64,000 bases of DNA from JAXGXJ01 sp963829545 (GCA_963829545.1 CAWHIX010000009.1:1-64000), one strand, 5' to 3'; counted from the first letter of the stretch, positions 10,414 through 20,254 are shown. Program-made: numbers and translations. The notes: generated by a model from the letters alone, not told the origin.

Positions 10414-11098
10414 CGCCGCCCGCCTTATCGCCGGCGGCTTTGGAGGCGCCGGCGCCTTGGACACGCGCCGCCTGCGCCAACTCGCCCAAAAGCTCGTCGA
10501 TAGACCCGGCCAGCAGGTCGCCCCAGCCGTCGGCGGAGCGTGCGAAGGCCGGCCCGCCGACCACTATGCGGACGCCGGGAAGGTCTTCGCGCAGCCGGTT
10601 CACCCCCTGATGGAGCACCGTACGCTGGAAGTGTGTCGACGCGGAGAGGCAGACGACGTCCGCCCCCATCTCCCGAGCACAGTCCACCATCTGCTCGAAG
10701 GGCGTCAGCGCCCCCACGTAGACGGTGCGGAAACCGCGCAGGTCGAAGCGATCGACCAGCATGCGCAGCCCCAGGTCGTGCGTCTCCTCGGGAGGACAGA
10801 AGAAGGCCACGGTGACCGGTACCGGCTCCACGAGCGCCTTCGCCGCCAGCACGCGCGGGTACAGGGCGTCGATGGCGGTACGCACGGCCGAGGTGAGAAG
10901 ATGCTCCTCCCAGACCGTGGCTTCCCTCTCTTGCCAGCGGGCTCCCAGCCATTCGAGGAAGGGGGTCAAGACCCGAGTATAGAGTTCCTCGAGCGGCATT
11001 CCGGCCTCGGCGGCGGCCAAGATCGCCCGAACCGCCCCTTCGCGGTCGCGGGCAGGTAGCGCTTCCTTCAGCCTGCTGAGTGTCGCCTCGGCGTCGAT
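10406..11098 (-). CDS. Cobalamin (B12)-binding domain protein
   Basis: A helical cap plus Rossmann B12-binding domain of the kind found in corrinoid proteins and CarH-like light-sensing regulators. The cap shows GARWQEREATVWEEHLLTS, with the Trp and EH pair of the CarH/MetH cap. The binding domain has ETHDLG, the ExHxxG lower-ligand motif, then VYVGALTPFEQMVD and IVVGGPAF. No DNA-binding domain is attached, so its partner must be separate. Coding similarity extends upstream (LSRLKEALPARDREGAVRAIL) right up to the TAG that ends the methyltransferase, in the same frame, and contains no ATG, GTG or TTG before the TTG at 11020. An ATC at 11098 has AAGGAG six bases before it. I therefore set the start there, with doubt. 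Confidence 0.82.
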   Translation of the reverse strand: MDAEATLSRLKEALPARDREGAVRAILAAAEAGMPLEELYTRVLTPFLEWLGARWQEREATVWEEHLLTSAVRTAIDALYPRVLAAKALVEPVPVTVAFFCPPEETHDLGLRMLVDRFDLRGFRTVYVGALTPFEQMVDCAREMGADVVCLSASTHFQRTVLHQGVNRLREDLPGVRIVVGGPAFARSADGWGDLLAGSIDELLGELAQAARVQGAGASKAAGDKAGGDA

Positions 11099-11881
11099 CT
11101 AGCTCTCCTTGCGAACCTTCCAGATCTGCTCCCCCGGCCAGCGACGATACCACTCCAGGTCGACCTCGTCACGATAGGTGCTGGTGGCATCCTGCGGGGG
11201 ACGAACCTCGATGAGATCCTCGACGACGAATCCGTGGGCTCTGAAGAGGCGGATCCAGCCGCCATAGGGGAGCATGAACTCCACGTATCCCTCCCAGGGC
11301 AGTTTCCACATCCCGAAGTAGTCCTGAAGAAGACGGTCCCCGGCGTGATCCTCGTTCTCCTCGTAGCACATCTCGATGACGGGGGTGGAGCCGGAGAAGG
11401 CCAAAAGACCCCCGGGGCGCAGCAGCCGCGCGGCCTCGGCCACGGTTGCATAGGGATCGGCGAAGGTCATGGCGCCGTAGTCGCAGAAGACGATGTCGAA
11501 ACTCTCGTCGGGGAGAGGGACGGCTTCGGCGCTGGCGTGCACCAGCGGGAAGTCCACACCGGCCTCGACCATGAGGCGGCGGGCGTGGGCAAGCTGGTTC
11601 TCGGAGAGGTCCAGCCCCACGGGACGGGCCCCCAGGTTGGCGAGGGCGATCGACCACTGGGCCGCGCCGCAGCCCAATTCGAGGATGTCGAGACCCCGGA
11701 CATCCCCGAGCACCTGCAGCTCGGACTCCGGGATCTGCCACACCCCCCAGCCGTGTCCGCCGGAGTCCGCCAGTTGAGGGCCGTGGTCGGTCTGATAGCT
11801 GTCACAGTCGGTGTTCCACGAGTCGCGGTTCTGCGCCGCGTGTTCGGAAAGGCCCTCCGGCCCTAGGGATGGTGTTTCCAT
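11099..11881 (-). CDS. Class I SAM-dependent methyltransferase
   Basis: Methyltransferase with a complete Rossmann core: motif I LDILELGCGAAQWS, the acidic GLDLS that binds the ribose of SAM, VPLPDESFDIVFCDYG and the post-motif LLRPGGLLAFSG. The C-terminal third (YFGMWKLPWEGYVEFMLPYGGW) is typical of a group of small-molecule methyltransferases without known substrate. ATG 11881 follows AAGGAGA at good spacing, preferred over the upstream GTG at 11914. It is the first gene of the operon with the B12 protein and the ABC exporter, and ends with the TAG that directly precedes the B12 coding frame. Confidence 0.88.
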   Translation of the reverse strand: METPSLGPEGLSEHAAQNRDSWNTDCDSYQTDHGPQLADSGGHGWGVWQIPESELQVLGDVRGLDILELGCGAAQWSIALANLGARPVGLDLSENQLAHARRLMVEAGVDFPLVHASAEAVPLPDESFDIVFCDYGAMTFADPYATVAEAARLLRPGGLLAFSGSTPVIEMCYEENEDHAGDRLLQDYFGMWKLPWEGYVEFMLPYGGWIRLFRAHGFVVEDLIEVRPPQDATSTYRDEVDLEWYRRWPGEQIWKVRKES

Positions 11882-12089
11882 GAGGTTCTCCTTGCTTGGG
11901 GCAGGCAACGACATCCACGCCTGCCCCGTCAGATGCTTGCGACAGAGGGGATCACCGAGTTCATGCTACAGGGACGACGTGATGCGGGCAACGGCCCCCT
12001 GGCCGAACGGGCCGGATCGACGACCCGTGCGGACGGATGGTGCCTCGCCGTGGGAAGATATGCAGGTACGAACCAGAAAGGGGCGACAC

Positions 12090-12605
<516 letters not shown>

Positions 12606-12635
12606 CGACCGCGCCGCACGACCTCCTGGGGGCCG

Positions 12636-13920
12636 ATGATTTCCGCGGGTCGTAGACGGACGAGAAGGGCGGGGGGCGCAGGCCGCCGCGTGGCGGCGGT
12701 GCTTCTCCTGGTACTGCTCGCCCTCCTCGTGTCGGCCGTGGCGGTTGTCCCCGCCCACGCTGCGCCCTGGACGCCCCCAACCACGGATGTCGCCGACAAC
12801 CCGGCTTTCGCGGCCGTTTCCGGCGACGCTACCTACGCCACCTCACGTTTCGGCGAAGACGGCCATCCTTGTCGATCCGGAGTCGGGACGCATCCTCTTC
12901 TCCAGGAAGGCCAACGACCGCGTGCCCATGGCCTCGACCGCCAAGATCATGACGGCGCTGGTGGTCCTCGAGCATCTCCCTCTCGACGCCGAGGTCACCG
13001 CCTCGCAGAAGGCGGTCGACACCATAGGCTCCCGGGTCGGTCTGCAGGTGGGCGAAAGCCTTACGGTCGAGCAACTCCTCTATGCCCTCCTCGTCCGCAG
13101 CGCCAACGACGCCGCTGTGGCTCTGGCGGAGGGCGTGGCCGGCAGCGTGGCGGACTTTGTGGACCTCATGAACGAGAAGGCTGCTGCCTTGGGGCTCGAG
13201 AACACCAACTTCCGCAACCCGCATGGCATGAACACCAAAGGGAACTACTCCTCAGCCCGCGATCTGGCCACGATCGCCGCCGCCGCCTTTGGGGACGAGA
13301 CCTTCGCGGCCATCGTGGATACCGAGACATATACCCTCCCCCGTCCGGACGGCACCGACCTGCTCATGGAGAACAGCAACAAACTGCTCCACGAACTGCC
13401 CTGGATCACCGGCGTCAAGACAGGCTCCACCCCCTTGTCGGGCGGCTGCCTGGTCAGTTCGGGCAGCAGGGGCGGCGTCTCCCTGATCGCCGTCGTCCTC
13501 GGCGAGAGCGACTACGACAAACGCTGGGAGGACTGTCAGGAACTGCTGGAGTACGGCTTCAGCCTGTACCGCAGGGTGCGGGTGGTGAGTAGGGGTGACA
13601 GTCTCTTCGAAGTAGCCGTGCCCTTCCGTCCGGGCGACCCGCTGAAGGTGGTGGCGGCTCGTAGCCTCGTCGTGCCCGTCTTCAGAGAAGACGAGGTGGG
13701 AACGTCGGTTCGCGCCCAGAAGGTGCGCTGGCCCGTGGAGACCGGCGAGCCTCTCGGCTCCCTGGTGGTCACGGTGGCGGGCGAGACCGTCGACTCCGTC
13801 GATCTCGTAGCGGGCGGGGCGGTCGACGTGCCCTCTTTGGCTGCGACTCTGGGCGATCTGAACCGTTCGCTCCCGCCGGGGATACGCCTGGCCCAGGTCC
13901 TTCGCACCACCACGGAGTGA
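12636..13920 (+). CDS. dacF: D-alanyl-D-alanine carboxypeptidase, DacF/S11 family
   Basis: Penicillin-binding enzyme that trims the terminal D-Ala of peptidoglycan stem peptides outside the membrane. The three active-site motifs are all present: STAK (codon of Ser near 12934), SAN (near 13099) and KTGS (near 13416). After the catalytic domain come the beta-rich C-terminal repeats (VPVFREDEVGTSV, GSLVVTVAGETVDSVDLV). The signal peptide is in a different frame from ATG 12636: a twin-Arg-rich n-region, the hydrophobic VAAVLLLVLLALLVSAVAVV and cleavage after AHA. The two frames join near 12830-12845, so a one-base indel is inferred. No C-terminal amphipathic anchor is obvious. Confidence 0.9.
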
Positions 13921-14027
13921 TCGCCCGCAACGGCTCCGAAGCCTAGGATGGTTTCGGGGACGAGCAATGTCGGAACTTCACTAAGCAGAGCAGGCGGAGA
14001 CGCATAAGGACTGCAAAAGGAGACGGC

Positions 14028-14579
14028 ATGGGACTGTTCGACATTTTCAAACGTTCTACCCCGAAGACTCCATCGGCACCCACCACCCCGGCGGTGGCCG
14101 AGTCGGCCCAGGCAGCAGCGACCGGAGCGGCAGGGGCAGCCGCTGCCACGGCCGCAGCCACGGTCGCTTCGGCCGCCCCGCCAGAGGCTACGGCAGCGGC
14201 AGCGGTGCCTGCGGTGCCGGCTGTCGAGGTTACCGACGCTGACGTCGAGTCGGTCGTCGCCGAAGAGCTGGCAGGCTTCAGCGGAGGGCTGACCGGGCTC
14301 CTGGACAAGGTCAAAGAAGGCGGGCTGGGGGATATCGCCGATTCTTGGGTGAGCAAAGGTGAGAACCTGGGCATCAGTGCCGATCAGGTCAAGTCGCTCA
14401 TGGACCCCGAGAGACTGAAAGGCATTGCTGCGAAGCTGGGCATATCCGTCGACATGGCCGCCGACAAGCTGGCTGCTGTCCTGCCCGTGGTGATCGACAA
14501 ACTCACCCCCGATGGCGTGGTGCCGGACCCAGACGCCATCGCGGCCAAACTGACCGGCTTCATCAAGACCAAGCTCTAG
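14028..14579 (+). CDS. YidB-like (DUF937) protein with Ala-rich linker
   Basis: A 183-residue protein. It begins MGLFDIFKR, then has an Ala/Thr/Pro-rich low-complexity stretch (about residues 15-65), then a globular domain with IADSWVSKGENLGISADQV and LPVVIDKLTPDGVVPDP. These are the conserved blocks of YidB/DUF937, a family of unknown function often linked to envelope homeostasis. The ATG at 14028 has AAAGGAG eight to ten bases before it. It stands alone and is followed by a hairpin at 14606. No signal peptide is seen. Confidence 0.78.
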   Translation: MGLFDIFKRSTPKTPSAPTTPAVAESAQAAATGAAGAAAATAAATVASAAPPEATAAAAVPAVPAVEVTDADVESVVAEELAGFSGGLTGLLDKVKEGGLGDIADSWVSKGENLGISADQVKSLMDPERLKGIAAKLGISVDMAADKLAAVLPVVIDKLTPDGVVPDPDAIAAKLTGFIKTKL

Positions 14580-14605
14580 GAGGCTGCCGACCGGTCATAA
14601 AGTCG

Positions 14606-14634
14606 GGACCCGGCGCGCATCGCGAGCCGGGTCC
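14606..14634 (+). terminator. Hairpin terminator after the YidB-like gene
   Basis: Nine-base perfect stem (GGACCCGGC with its complement) around an 11-base loop, 27 bp after the stop codon. No strong T run. Confidence 0.6.
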
Positions 14635-14687
14635 TAGCACCGGCCTGCATGGTCAGGCAAGGCGACTGGGCGTATCATGCCCGCACA

Positions 14688-16334
14688 ATGCCTGCCTTTG
14701 ACATCGTTCTGATCCATCCCCCCGCCGTATACGACTTCCGGCGGAAGCCCATCTTCCCGGGAGCCCTCGGGCGCACGGCGGCCGCCGTGCAGTTCAACAA
14801 GGTGCCCATCGGCATGCTGAGCATCGCCGACTATCTCGACCGTCACGGCTACCGTGTGATCGTCGACAACCTCTGCGACCGCATGCTCACGGTCCCCGGG
14901 TTCGATGTGGAGGAGCATCTCCGCGAGTACTCCGCCGGTGTCTACGCCGTGGGCTTGAACTTCCAGCAGCACGCCCCGGGAGCGTTGGCTATCGCCCGGC
15001 TCTGCAAGGAGTTGCACCCGGACGCCCTCGTGCTTATGGGAGGTCTGACTGCCACCCGCTTCCACGAGGAGATCGTGGCCAAGTACGAGTTCGTGGACGG
15101 CGTCGTGCGGGCGGAGGCGGAGAAACCCCTCCTGGAGTTGCTGCGCGCGTACGAGATCCACGGCATGCTCACCCCTACCCCCAACCTGACCTTCCGCGAT
15201 GAAGCCGGGGCGCTCACAGTCACGCCTCTCATGGAGGCCAGTCGCGACCTGGACGATTTCGAGTTCACCCGCCTCGACCTGCTCGCCCCGCAGACGTCGG
15301 TGCACATCCCCGACGCCCCCAGCCGCTGGAGCCTGGCCGTCTGCCGAGGCTGCGCGTACGACTGCACCATCTGCGGCGGCTCCGCCTATACGTACAAGAA
15401 ATACTTGGGCATGCCGCGCCCCGCCTTCCGCAGCCCCGCCAAGCTCGTCGCCGACATCAACCGGCTGATAGAGCAGGGGGTCCGCTTCATCGGCCTCTAC
15501 CAGGACCCGCGTGTGGGAGGCAGATCGTACTATCAGGAGCTTTTCCGGCGACTTGCCGACGAGAAGCCTCCCTTCGAGCGCCTCTCCCTCGACCTGCTCG
15601 TTCCCGCCGGCGAGGACTTCATACGCGAGGTGGCCGGCATCGGCCGCAACATCATCCTTCACCTCTGTCCGGACACCGGCTCCGACGAGGTGAGAAAGAC
15701 GTTGGGCCGCCGCTACACCAACGAGGCCATCCGGGAGACCATGCGGGCCTGCATCAAGTACCGGATTCCCGTGACCAACTTCTTCTCCGTGGGACTCGCC
15801 GGCGAGACGGAGAAGGAGATGGCCGAGACCTGGGAGCTATGGGCGGAACTCGACGCTCTCAACCAGGAGGCCCGCGCCCGCGGGGAGTTCGGCGACATAG
15901 ACGAGACGGTCCCCATCGGCGGCCAGGTCCTCGGTCCCATCGTCCTGGATCCGGGATCTCAAGCTTTCGATGAGCCTGAGTCTTTCGGCTACCGCCTGCT
16001 GTACAAGAACCTCGAAGAGTACGTGGAAGCCCTCTCCCAGCCTACTTGGGACCACTGGATGAATTACGAGACCGCGCTACTCGACAAGAGCGCCATTCTC
16101 GACATGATCTATCGCTCGGTAGATTTCACCATAGATCAACGGGAGCGCTACGGCTTCTACAGCGGGCCCGAGGCCTACTACGAGCGCTGTCGCCTGGAGG
16201 CTGACCGAGTGATCGTGGAGGAGATGGCCGGTGCTTCCAGCATCGACGACCCCGAGGAACGGGAGCGACGGGCCATCGTCATGCGCAACAATCTGGACGA
16301 GCTCGAAAAGAGGCGGATGGTCTTCCTGGAGTAG
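14688..16334 (+). CDS. B12-binding-domain radical SAM protein
   Basis: Radical SAM enzyme of the B12-dependent class. The N-terminal 140 residues form a cobalamin-binding Rossmann domain (IVLIHPPAVYDF, VYAVGLNF, LVLMGGLTAT). The iron-sulfur cluster motif CxxxCxxC is at Cys222, Cys226 and Cys229, inside CRGCAYDCTICGG. It is followed by the usual TIM-barrel pieces FIGLYQDPR, ILHLCPDTGSDEVRKTLGR and NFFSVGLAGET. The 548-residue length is typical of B12-radical SAM methylases and ring-forming enzymes. I cannot assign a substrate. ATG 14688 is chosen because the domain starts directly there; there is no good ribosome site, and TATCAT at 14673-14678 could serve as a -10 for a nearly leaderless message. 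It stands alone. Confidence 0.85.
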   Translation: MPAFDIVLIHPPAVYDFRRKPIFPGALGRTAAAVQFNKVPIGMLSIADYLDRHGYRVIVDNLCDRMLTVPGFDVEEHLREYSAGVYAVGLNFQQHAPGALAIARLCKELHPDALVLMGGLTATRFHEEIVAKYEFVDGVVRAEAEKPLLELLRAYEIHGMLTPTPNLTFRDEAGALTVTPLMEASRDLDDFEFTRLDLLAPQTSVHIPDAPSRWSLAVCRGCAYDCTICGGSAYTYKKYLGMPRPAFRSPAKLVADINRLIEQGVRFIGLYQDPRVGGRSYYQELFRRLADEKPPFERLSLDLLVPAGEDFIREVAGIGRNIILHLCPDTGSDEVRKTLGRRYTNEAIRETMRACIKYRIPVTNFFSVGLAGETEKEMAETWELWAELDALNQEARARGEFGDIDETVPIGGQVLGPIVLDPGSQAFDEPESFGYRLLYKNLEEYVEALSQPTWDHWMNYETALLDKSAILDMIYRSVDFTIDQRERYGFYSGPEAYYERCRLEADRVIVEEMAGASSIDDPEERERRAIVMRNNLDELEKRRMVFLE

Positions 16335-16388
16335 GCCCGCCGGCGTGCTTCAGGGCCCCGGAGGCATGCGCCGACCGAGCGCAGCGAA

Positions 16389-17024
16389 TCAGTCACCTGC
16401 CACGAAATACAGCCACTCGCCTTCGGGACTGATACCGACCCGATAGCCCATGTAGCCGACTGCCCCTTCCCATCCCGCGATATCAGCGTCGGGGAAGTAT
16501 TCTTCGAGCAGGTCCCTCTCCGCTGACGAAAGGGAGCCGAAATCGAGTGCATGGGCAAAGGGCCACAAATACTGATCACCCAGCCGTCCGTAGGGCACGT
16601 TCAGGATGGTGGCCAGCCAGGCAAGTACGGGTTCCCCCCGCTCCTCGGCGGCTTGCCAGTAGGCAGCCGGTCCCTCCTCGGGAGCACCGAAGCTGAAGGT
16701 GAATTCGGCACTGCCCGTGGTCGCGAGCTCCTCCAGGCCGGCGAAGTCGCAGGCCATCGCGGCTGTGAAGATCGCATTCCGAGTAACTGCCACCGGGGCG
16801 GGAAGATCGGGCTCGGGCGAGAGATCCACGTAGAGTGACGAAGCAGAGCAGCCGCCCGCGACCGTGGTCGTAGACGTCACGCCGCTGGTGACGATGGGCG
16901 CGCTGGTCGAAGTCGGCCCGCTGGTCGTACCCGGCTCCTCACTGCCGCAGGCTGATGGGACTATCAGCGTAAGCACAAGCGGCAGAAGCAAGAGTACCCG
17001 GACAGTTCCTCGAAGATCGATCAC
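16389..17024 (-). CDS. Putative secreted lipoprotein
   Basis: A 211-residue exported protein of unknown function. It has an n-region with Arg, a hydrophobic core VRVLLLLPLVLTLIV and then PSACGS, where the Cys could be lipidated although the -3 position (Pro) is unusual. A Ser/Thr-rich linker (about residues 31-57) is followed by a globular domain containing TRNAIFTAAMACDFAGLEELA and VGYMGYRVGISPEGEWLYFVAGD. The linker plus Cys is the common layout of Gram-positive lipoproteins. It is monocistronic and convergent with the radical SAM gene. Confidence 0.65.
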   Translation of the reverse strand: MIDLRGTVRVLLLLPLVLTLIVPSACGSEEPGTTSGPTSTSAPIVTSGVTSTTTVAGGCSASSLYVDLSPEPDLPAPVAVTRNAIFTAAMACDFAGLEELATTGSAEFTFSFGAPEEGPAAYWQAAEERGEPVLAWLATILNVPYGRLGDQYLWPFAHALDFGSLSSAERDLLEEYFPDADIAGWEGAVGYMGYRVGISPEGEWLYFVAGD

Positions 17025-17216
17025 AGCGCCTCTGATTTCGCATGGTGCTGCCCCTTAAGCCAGCGAGCGGGGCCGCCCGATGTCACTCCTGGTCTGCCCT
17101 GCAGGGCGCCACGGCAAACGTCGGTGCCGGAGAGGCAGACCCGCATAGGAGGGTGGGAAAGCGGGTATACCGAGCGCGGGAAAAAGCGTGCAGCAGGCCG
17201 AAGGAGGTGAATCGAC

Positions 17217-17363
17217 ATGTCATGGCTTCTGATCATCTTCATCATCATCGTGATCGTCGTGTTTGGTCTGGGCTTCGTTGTCAAGACGCTCTTCTGGATA
17301 GCCCTAGCTCTGTTCATCCTCTGGCTGATCATTCTGCTGGTGAATGCGTTTCGGGGACGATGA
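17217..17363 (+). CDS. Small hydrophobic membrane protein (48 aa)
   Basis: A 48-codon gene opening MSWLLIIFIIIVIVVFGLG. It has two hydrophobic segments separated by a lone Lys (residue 23) and a basic end NAFRGR. It has the strongest ribosome site in the area, AAGGAGGTGA seven bases before ATG 17217. The topology would be two short helices with both ends inside. It resembles small actinobacterial hydrophobic peptides of unknown role. It lies in the gap between the lipoprotein and the aminotransferase and would be missed by length cut-offs. Confidence 0.72.
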   Translation: MSWLLIIFIIIVIVVFGLGFVVKTLFWIALALFILWLIILLVNAFRGR

Positions 17364-17425
17364 ACCACAGTCGGGAGTTGGGCCGCCGTCGCGGTCTCCT
17401 CGGCACCCGATAGTAGAATGACCTC

Positions 17426-18586
17426 ATGCCGGTCACAGACTCCTCAGATCTCGACTTCGACGCCGTTGTAGATCGGTCGGGCGTCGGCAGCTTCAAGTGG
17501 GACAGGTACCAGGGCCGCGACGTCATCCCCCTGTGGGTGGCCGACATGGACTTCCGGTCCCCGGCGGCGGTCATCGAAGCCCTGCATCGGCGCGTGGAAC
17601 ACGGGGTGTTCGGATACGGCCAGGCTCCCCCCGGCCTCGAATCCGCCATCCTGACGATGCTCCACACCAAGTACGACTGGGATGTCCCCGTGGAATCGAT
17701 CGTCTGGCTGCCGGGGTTGGTGTCAGGGCTCAACGTGGTCTGCCGAGCGGTGGGAGAGCGCGGAGACGAGGTCGTGACCTTCACTCCCGTCTATCCCCCG
17801 TTCCGTTCGGCTCCCATCCTTGCCGAACGTAAGCTGGTGGAGGTCCCGCTGGTGCGCGCGAACGGACGCTGGGAGATGGACTGCGCCGCCCTCGAGGCGT
17901 CTCTGAGCCCCCACGCGCGACTTCTCCTGCTGTGCTCGCCGCACAATCCCGTCGGGCGTGTGTGGTCCCGAGCCGAGCTGAGCGCCTTGGCCGAGATAGC
18001 GCGGCGCCACCATCTGGTGATCGCCTCGGACGACATACACGCGGGCCTGGTCTTGGACGAGGACAAGCCTCATCTCCCTCTCGCCGTCCTCGAGCCCGAC
18101 CTCGCCGCTCGGACGATCACGCTCATGGCTCCCAGCAAGACCTTCAACATCCCCGGGCTGGGCTGTTCGTTCGCAATCGTGGGCGACCCGGCGCTGCGCG
18201 CGGCCGTCTGCCGAGCTATGGACGGCATCGTGCCCCACGTGAACGTGCTCGGCTATGTGGCGGCTCAGGCCGCCTACGAGCACGGCGAACCGTGGAGAAA
18301 GGCCCTACTTGCCTACCTGCGATGCAACCGCGATCTGGTCGAGTCCGCGGTCGCCGGCATGGCCGGGCTGGAGATGACCCACGTGGAGGCGACCTACCTG
18401 GCCTGGATAGATGCTCGCGGCGCCGGCATCGTCGATCCGGCCTGCTTCTTCGAGGAAGCCGGAGTGGGCCTGTCCGACGGAGCCGACTTCGGAGCCCCTG
18501 GCTACGTGCGGCTCAACTTCGGGTGTCGCCGGGCCCTCCTGGAGGAAGCGCTGCAGAGGATGGCGGCGGCACTGTCCCCGGGCTAG
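17426..18586 (+). CDS. patB: MalY/PatB family PLP-dependent cystathionine beta-lyase/aminotransferase
   Basis: Fold-type I PLP enzyme, 386 residues. The MalY/PatB subgroup opening is clear (FKWDRYQGRDVIPLWVADMDF), followed by GVFGYGQAP. The PLP-binding residues sit in CSPHNPVGRVW (Asn of the NPxG motif), SDDIHAGLV (Asp/His in place of the Tyr of other subgroups) and APSKTFNIPGL, whose Lys forms the Schiff base. A C-terminal Arg in VRLNFGCRR binds the carboxylate. The expected reaction is beta-elimination of cystathionine or cysteine-type substrates, giving pyruvate and ammonia. There is no obvious operon partner. The start ATG 17426 lacks a strong ribosome site. Confidence 0.9.
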   Translation: MPVTDSSDLDFDAVVDRSGVGSFKWDRYQGRDVIPLWVADMDFRSPAAVIEALHRRVEHGVFGYGQAPPGLESAILTMLHTKYDWDVPVESIVWLPGLVSGLNVVCRAVGERGDEVVTFTPVYPPFRSAPILAERKLVEVPLVRANGRWEMDCAALEASLSPHARLLLLCSPHNPVGRVWSRAELSALAEIARRHHLVIASDDIHAGLVLDEDKPHLPLAVLEPDLAARTITLMAPSKTFNIPGLGCSFAIVGDPALRAAVCRAMDGIVPHVNVLGYVAAQAAYEHGEPWRKALLAYLRCNRDLVESAVAGMAGLEMTHVEATYLAWIDARGAGIVDPACFFEEAGVGLSDGADFGAPGYVRLNFGCRRALLEEALQRMAAALSPG

Positions 18587-18616
18587 ACGACCCGCCGCGA
18601 CGCGCCGCCACCGGCC

Positions 18617-19324
18617 TCAGACGTCGGAAGGCTTCTGCTGCGTCAGTCGACGGTAGTAGGAGTGACTGGTGTAAAGGGCGGCGACGGGGTTGTGCCCCAG
18701 CACCCGATCCTTGACCACCAACACAGTAGTGGGGACGCGTGAGTGCATGAAGAACATGCTGTCGTGCCCGACGCACAGGCCCATCATGACGTTGAGCTCT
18801 GCCCCGGCCTCCGCCAGAAGAGCCGCCTGGGCCACGGGGTTGCACATGACCTCGAACTCGCCGGGGTGCACCTTCTCGTCGTCGCCGACCCCCACGCTCT
18901 CCTTGTCGATGGAGCCGACCTTGCAACAGACTGTGTTCACCTCGAATCCGCCGGCGGTGAAGATGGCCCGCGCCGCCCGCGCCTCCTCGGTAAGCCCGAT
19001 GCAGTGGGCGATGCCCAGGCGCCGCCAGCCCATGCGGCGGGCGAAGTCCATGATCTCCTCCACCCGGGTGAGCTCACAGTAGCCGGCCGCCTCGGTGCGC
19101 GCCGACTCGGCTGCTATCCGCCCCAGCAGGGGGTCGGTCGCGTAGCTCTCCTCCGCCTCGGCCAGCAACTGGGTGTCGCTCAGCATGGGACAGGCGGAGG
19201 GTCGTCTCTTCGTGGCCGTCTCGGCGACCTCCGGGCTGCACTCGCATAGCTGCGCGCGGCAGATGGCGCACACTGGACCCTGCTGGGCTGAGGAGGCGGA
19301 TGCTTCTTCGGCGTCGGCTGCCAT
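18617..19324 (-). CDS. DUF1847 domain protein, Cys-rich metal-binding
   Basis: A 235-residue cytosolic protein of the DUF1847 family, found mostly in anaerobes. The N-terminus has clustered cysteines (CAICRAQLCEC, then CPML) likely to bind a metal. Further cysteines follow in GIAHCIGL, NTVCCKVGSIDK and EVMCNPVAQA, and the C-terminal MMGLCVGHDSMFFMHSR block is the family signature. Enzyme activity is not known. I chose ATG 19324, with GGGAGGAC upstream, over the longer frame at 19462, which would run through the preceding gene. It begins 2 bp after the MBL hydrolase stop, so the two are an operon. Confidence 0.85.
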   Translation of the reverse strand: MAADAEEASASSAQQGPVCAICRAQLCECSPEVAETATKRRPSACPMLSDTQLLAEAEESYATDPLLGRIAAESARTEAAGYCELTRVEEIMDFARRMGWRRLGIAHCIGLTEEARAARAIFTAGGFEVNTVCCKVGSIDKESVGVGDDEKVHPGEFEVMCNPVAQAALLAEAGAELNVMMGLCVGHDSMFFMHSRVPTTVLVVKDRVLGHNPVAALYTSHSYYRRLTQQKPSDV

Positions 19325-19326
19325 GT

Positions 19327-20254
19327 CTAGTCCTCCCAGGGCTCGCGCGGCGGATCGCCATCGTAGTGCCCGCTCGGGTTGAGAAAGATCTTGCCCGGCT
19401 TCCCGGGCAACGGGGTGAACCACTCGGGGCTGCTTCTCGGGAACAGCAGTCTCGCCAGCCAATCGATGGTGAAGTCGTTACCTTTCACCCCAGGGTAGCG
19501 CGCGCGGATGCGCTCGGCCAGTTCGGTTCCCGTGCGCGCCGTCTCGTACACCTCGGCGTAGAAGTCGATGTAGTCCCGGGTCCAGTCCAGGCAGGCGGAG
19601 TATCCAGCGAGAGCCATCCTCCAGCGAGGGTAGCGTCTTCTCGCTGCAGTGGCCGGGGATCACCAGCCGGGCGTCGAACTCCCGCAGCCGGTCGAGAGCC
19701 GCCTTCCACTTGAGACGCCGTTCCACGTTGCTCTCGATGAACCACACGTTCCAGTCGTCCATGGCGATGTCGGTGGCGCAGAGCACGCCCATGGAGGGCA
19801 CCCAGGCGACCGAGTTGTTGATGCTGTCCCCCTCCCAGTCGTCGGAGAAGAGGATCTCCTCCCCCTCCAGCTCCACGCGAGGCTCAGCCATGGGCATGGG
19901 GATGGTCGTGGTGACGGGGGTATCCGGCCCAAAGCGGTCGATCGACCAGGTGTCGATCTTGTCACTGGAGCTGAAGACGAGATCCTGCACTACGCTGGGC
20001 AGGGCGACGATCTTGGCGTCCGGGAAGGCATCCCGCAGCACGCAGAGGCTGAAATGATGGTCGGGATGGAAATGCGATACGTAGATGTGCGTAAGCCTCT
20101 TCCTCATGGGGATGATCTCGGCCACCATGCGATGACCGTCGCTCAGGAGTTGCGAGGCGTCGATGAGCACGGCGTCGCGCTCGCCGTAGAACAACGTGGA
20201 AGTGCTGTAGAAGCCCAGGTAGCTGTGCAGAAAGACCCTGTGATGCAACGACAC
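19327..20254 (-). CDS. MBL-fold metallohydrolase
   Basis: Metallo-beta-lactamase-fold hydrolase. The zinc motif HFHPDH is seen in YVSHFHPDHHF near residue 60, followed by the Asp in CATDIAMDD and the His in VIPGHCSEKT, so the metal site is complete. The frame changes near 19610, immediately after LPSLE; the C-terminal helical part (YSACLDWTRDYIDFYAEVYETA to the stop at 19327) is one frame over. The start is a GTG at 20254 with GGGAAGGGA upstream. The C-terminal helical extension suggests a hydrolase of a small ester or thioester rather than a lactamase. It is translated just ahead of the DUF1847 gene. Confidence 0.82.
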
